In this document: positions 6,629 through 6,655 of the stretch, one piece after another | Layout of the letters: the number at the start of each line of letters is the position of its first letter | Position numbering within the stretch: the stretch's first letter is position 1 | Assembly (NCBI GenBank): GCA_003509305.1 | Contig: DOMU01000150.1 | Coordinates: 655 to 7,309 of the forward strand | Length of the DNA: 6,655 nucleotides | Reading direction: 5' to 3' | Origin: Desulfobulbaceae bacterium | GTDB lineage: Bacteria; Desulfobacterota; Desulfobulbia; Desulfobulbales; Desulfocapsaceae | Translations under genes and position numbers: made by a program | Notes under the pieces: model-generated | The model's input: the letters and a program-made list of their open reading frames with translations, nothing else | What the model was told of the DNA's origin: nothing | Databases searched by the model: none

Positions 6629-6655
6629 TCCTTCCTCCGACTTTTTGTAACTCCC

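Noticed and set aside
6522..6650. Frame reading LFFISGCTN, like a lipoprotein lipobox, downstream of cmr6
   Set aside because: It has no ATG or GTG start after the preceding stop, and it ends eight residues after the cysteine (TAA at 6648-6650). It cannot encode a mature lipoprotein.

Overview
The window carries one almost complete, co-directional (+ strand) type III-B CRISPR effector operon in the order cmr1-cmr2(cas10)-cmr3-cmr4-cmr5-cmr6. The last codons of an unidentified gene precede it, and a short coupled ORF of unknown function follows it. Mid-range GC, strong Shine-Dalgarno sites and ATGA stop/start overlaps suggest a mesophilic, probably Gram-negative bacterium; a proteobacterial or desulfobacterial-type host is only a guess. 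No phylogenetic marker is present.

Layout: 1-36, C-terminal end of an upstream gene. 37-122, short leader with no convincing promoter and a strong RBS before cmr1. 123-1436, Cmr1-type RAMP protein, more AT-rich and more divergent than the rest. 1457-3055, Cas10/Cmr2 with an intact GGDD cyclase motif but no N-terminal HD nuclease domain. 3045-4121, Cmr3. 4118-5005, Cmr4 backbone subunit. 5002-5466, Cmr5. 5463-6518, Cmr6. 6521-6628, a 35-residue ORF with its own RBS. 6629-6655, nothing recognisable before the window ends.

How the genes work together (family knowledge): Cmr2-Cmr3 hold the 5' repeat-derived tag of the crRNA, a Cmr4 filament with a Cmr5 minor filament covers the guide, and Cmr6-Cmr1 cap the 3' end. 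Binding of complementary RNA normally triggers Cmr4-catalysed RNA cleavage, nucleotide second-messenger synthesis by the Cas10 Palm domains and, where an HD domain exists, DNA cleavage. Here the HD domain is absent. The Cmr4 residue aligned with the catalytic Asp26 of Pyrococcus furiosus Cmr4 is Glu. The cyclase motif is intact. I infer a complex biased towards signalling, whose effector must be encoded outside the window or is only hinted at by the small ORF after cmr6. No cas6, cas1, cas2, CRISPR array or recognisable CARF/SAVED/CorA effector is visible here.

The system type is known. The points worth following are the Cmr4 Asp-to-Glu change, the minimal Cas10, the divergent Cmr1 and the unidentified downstream ORF.
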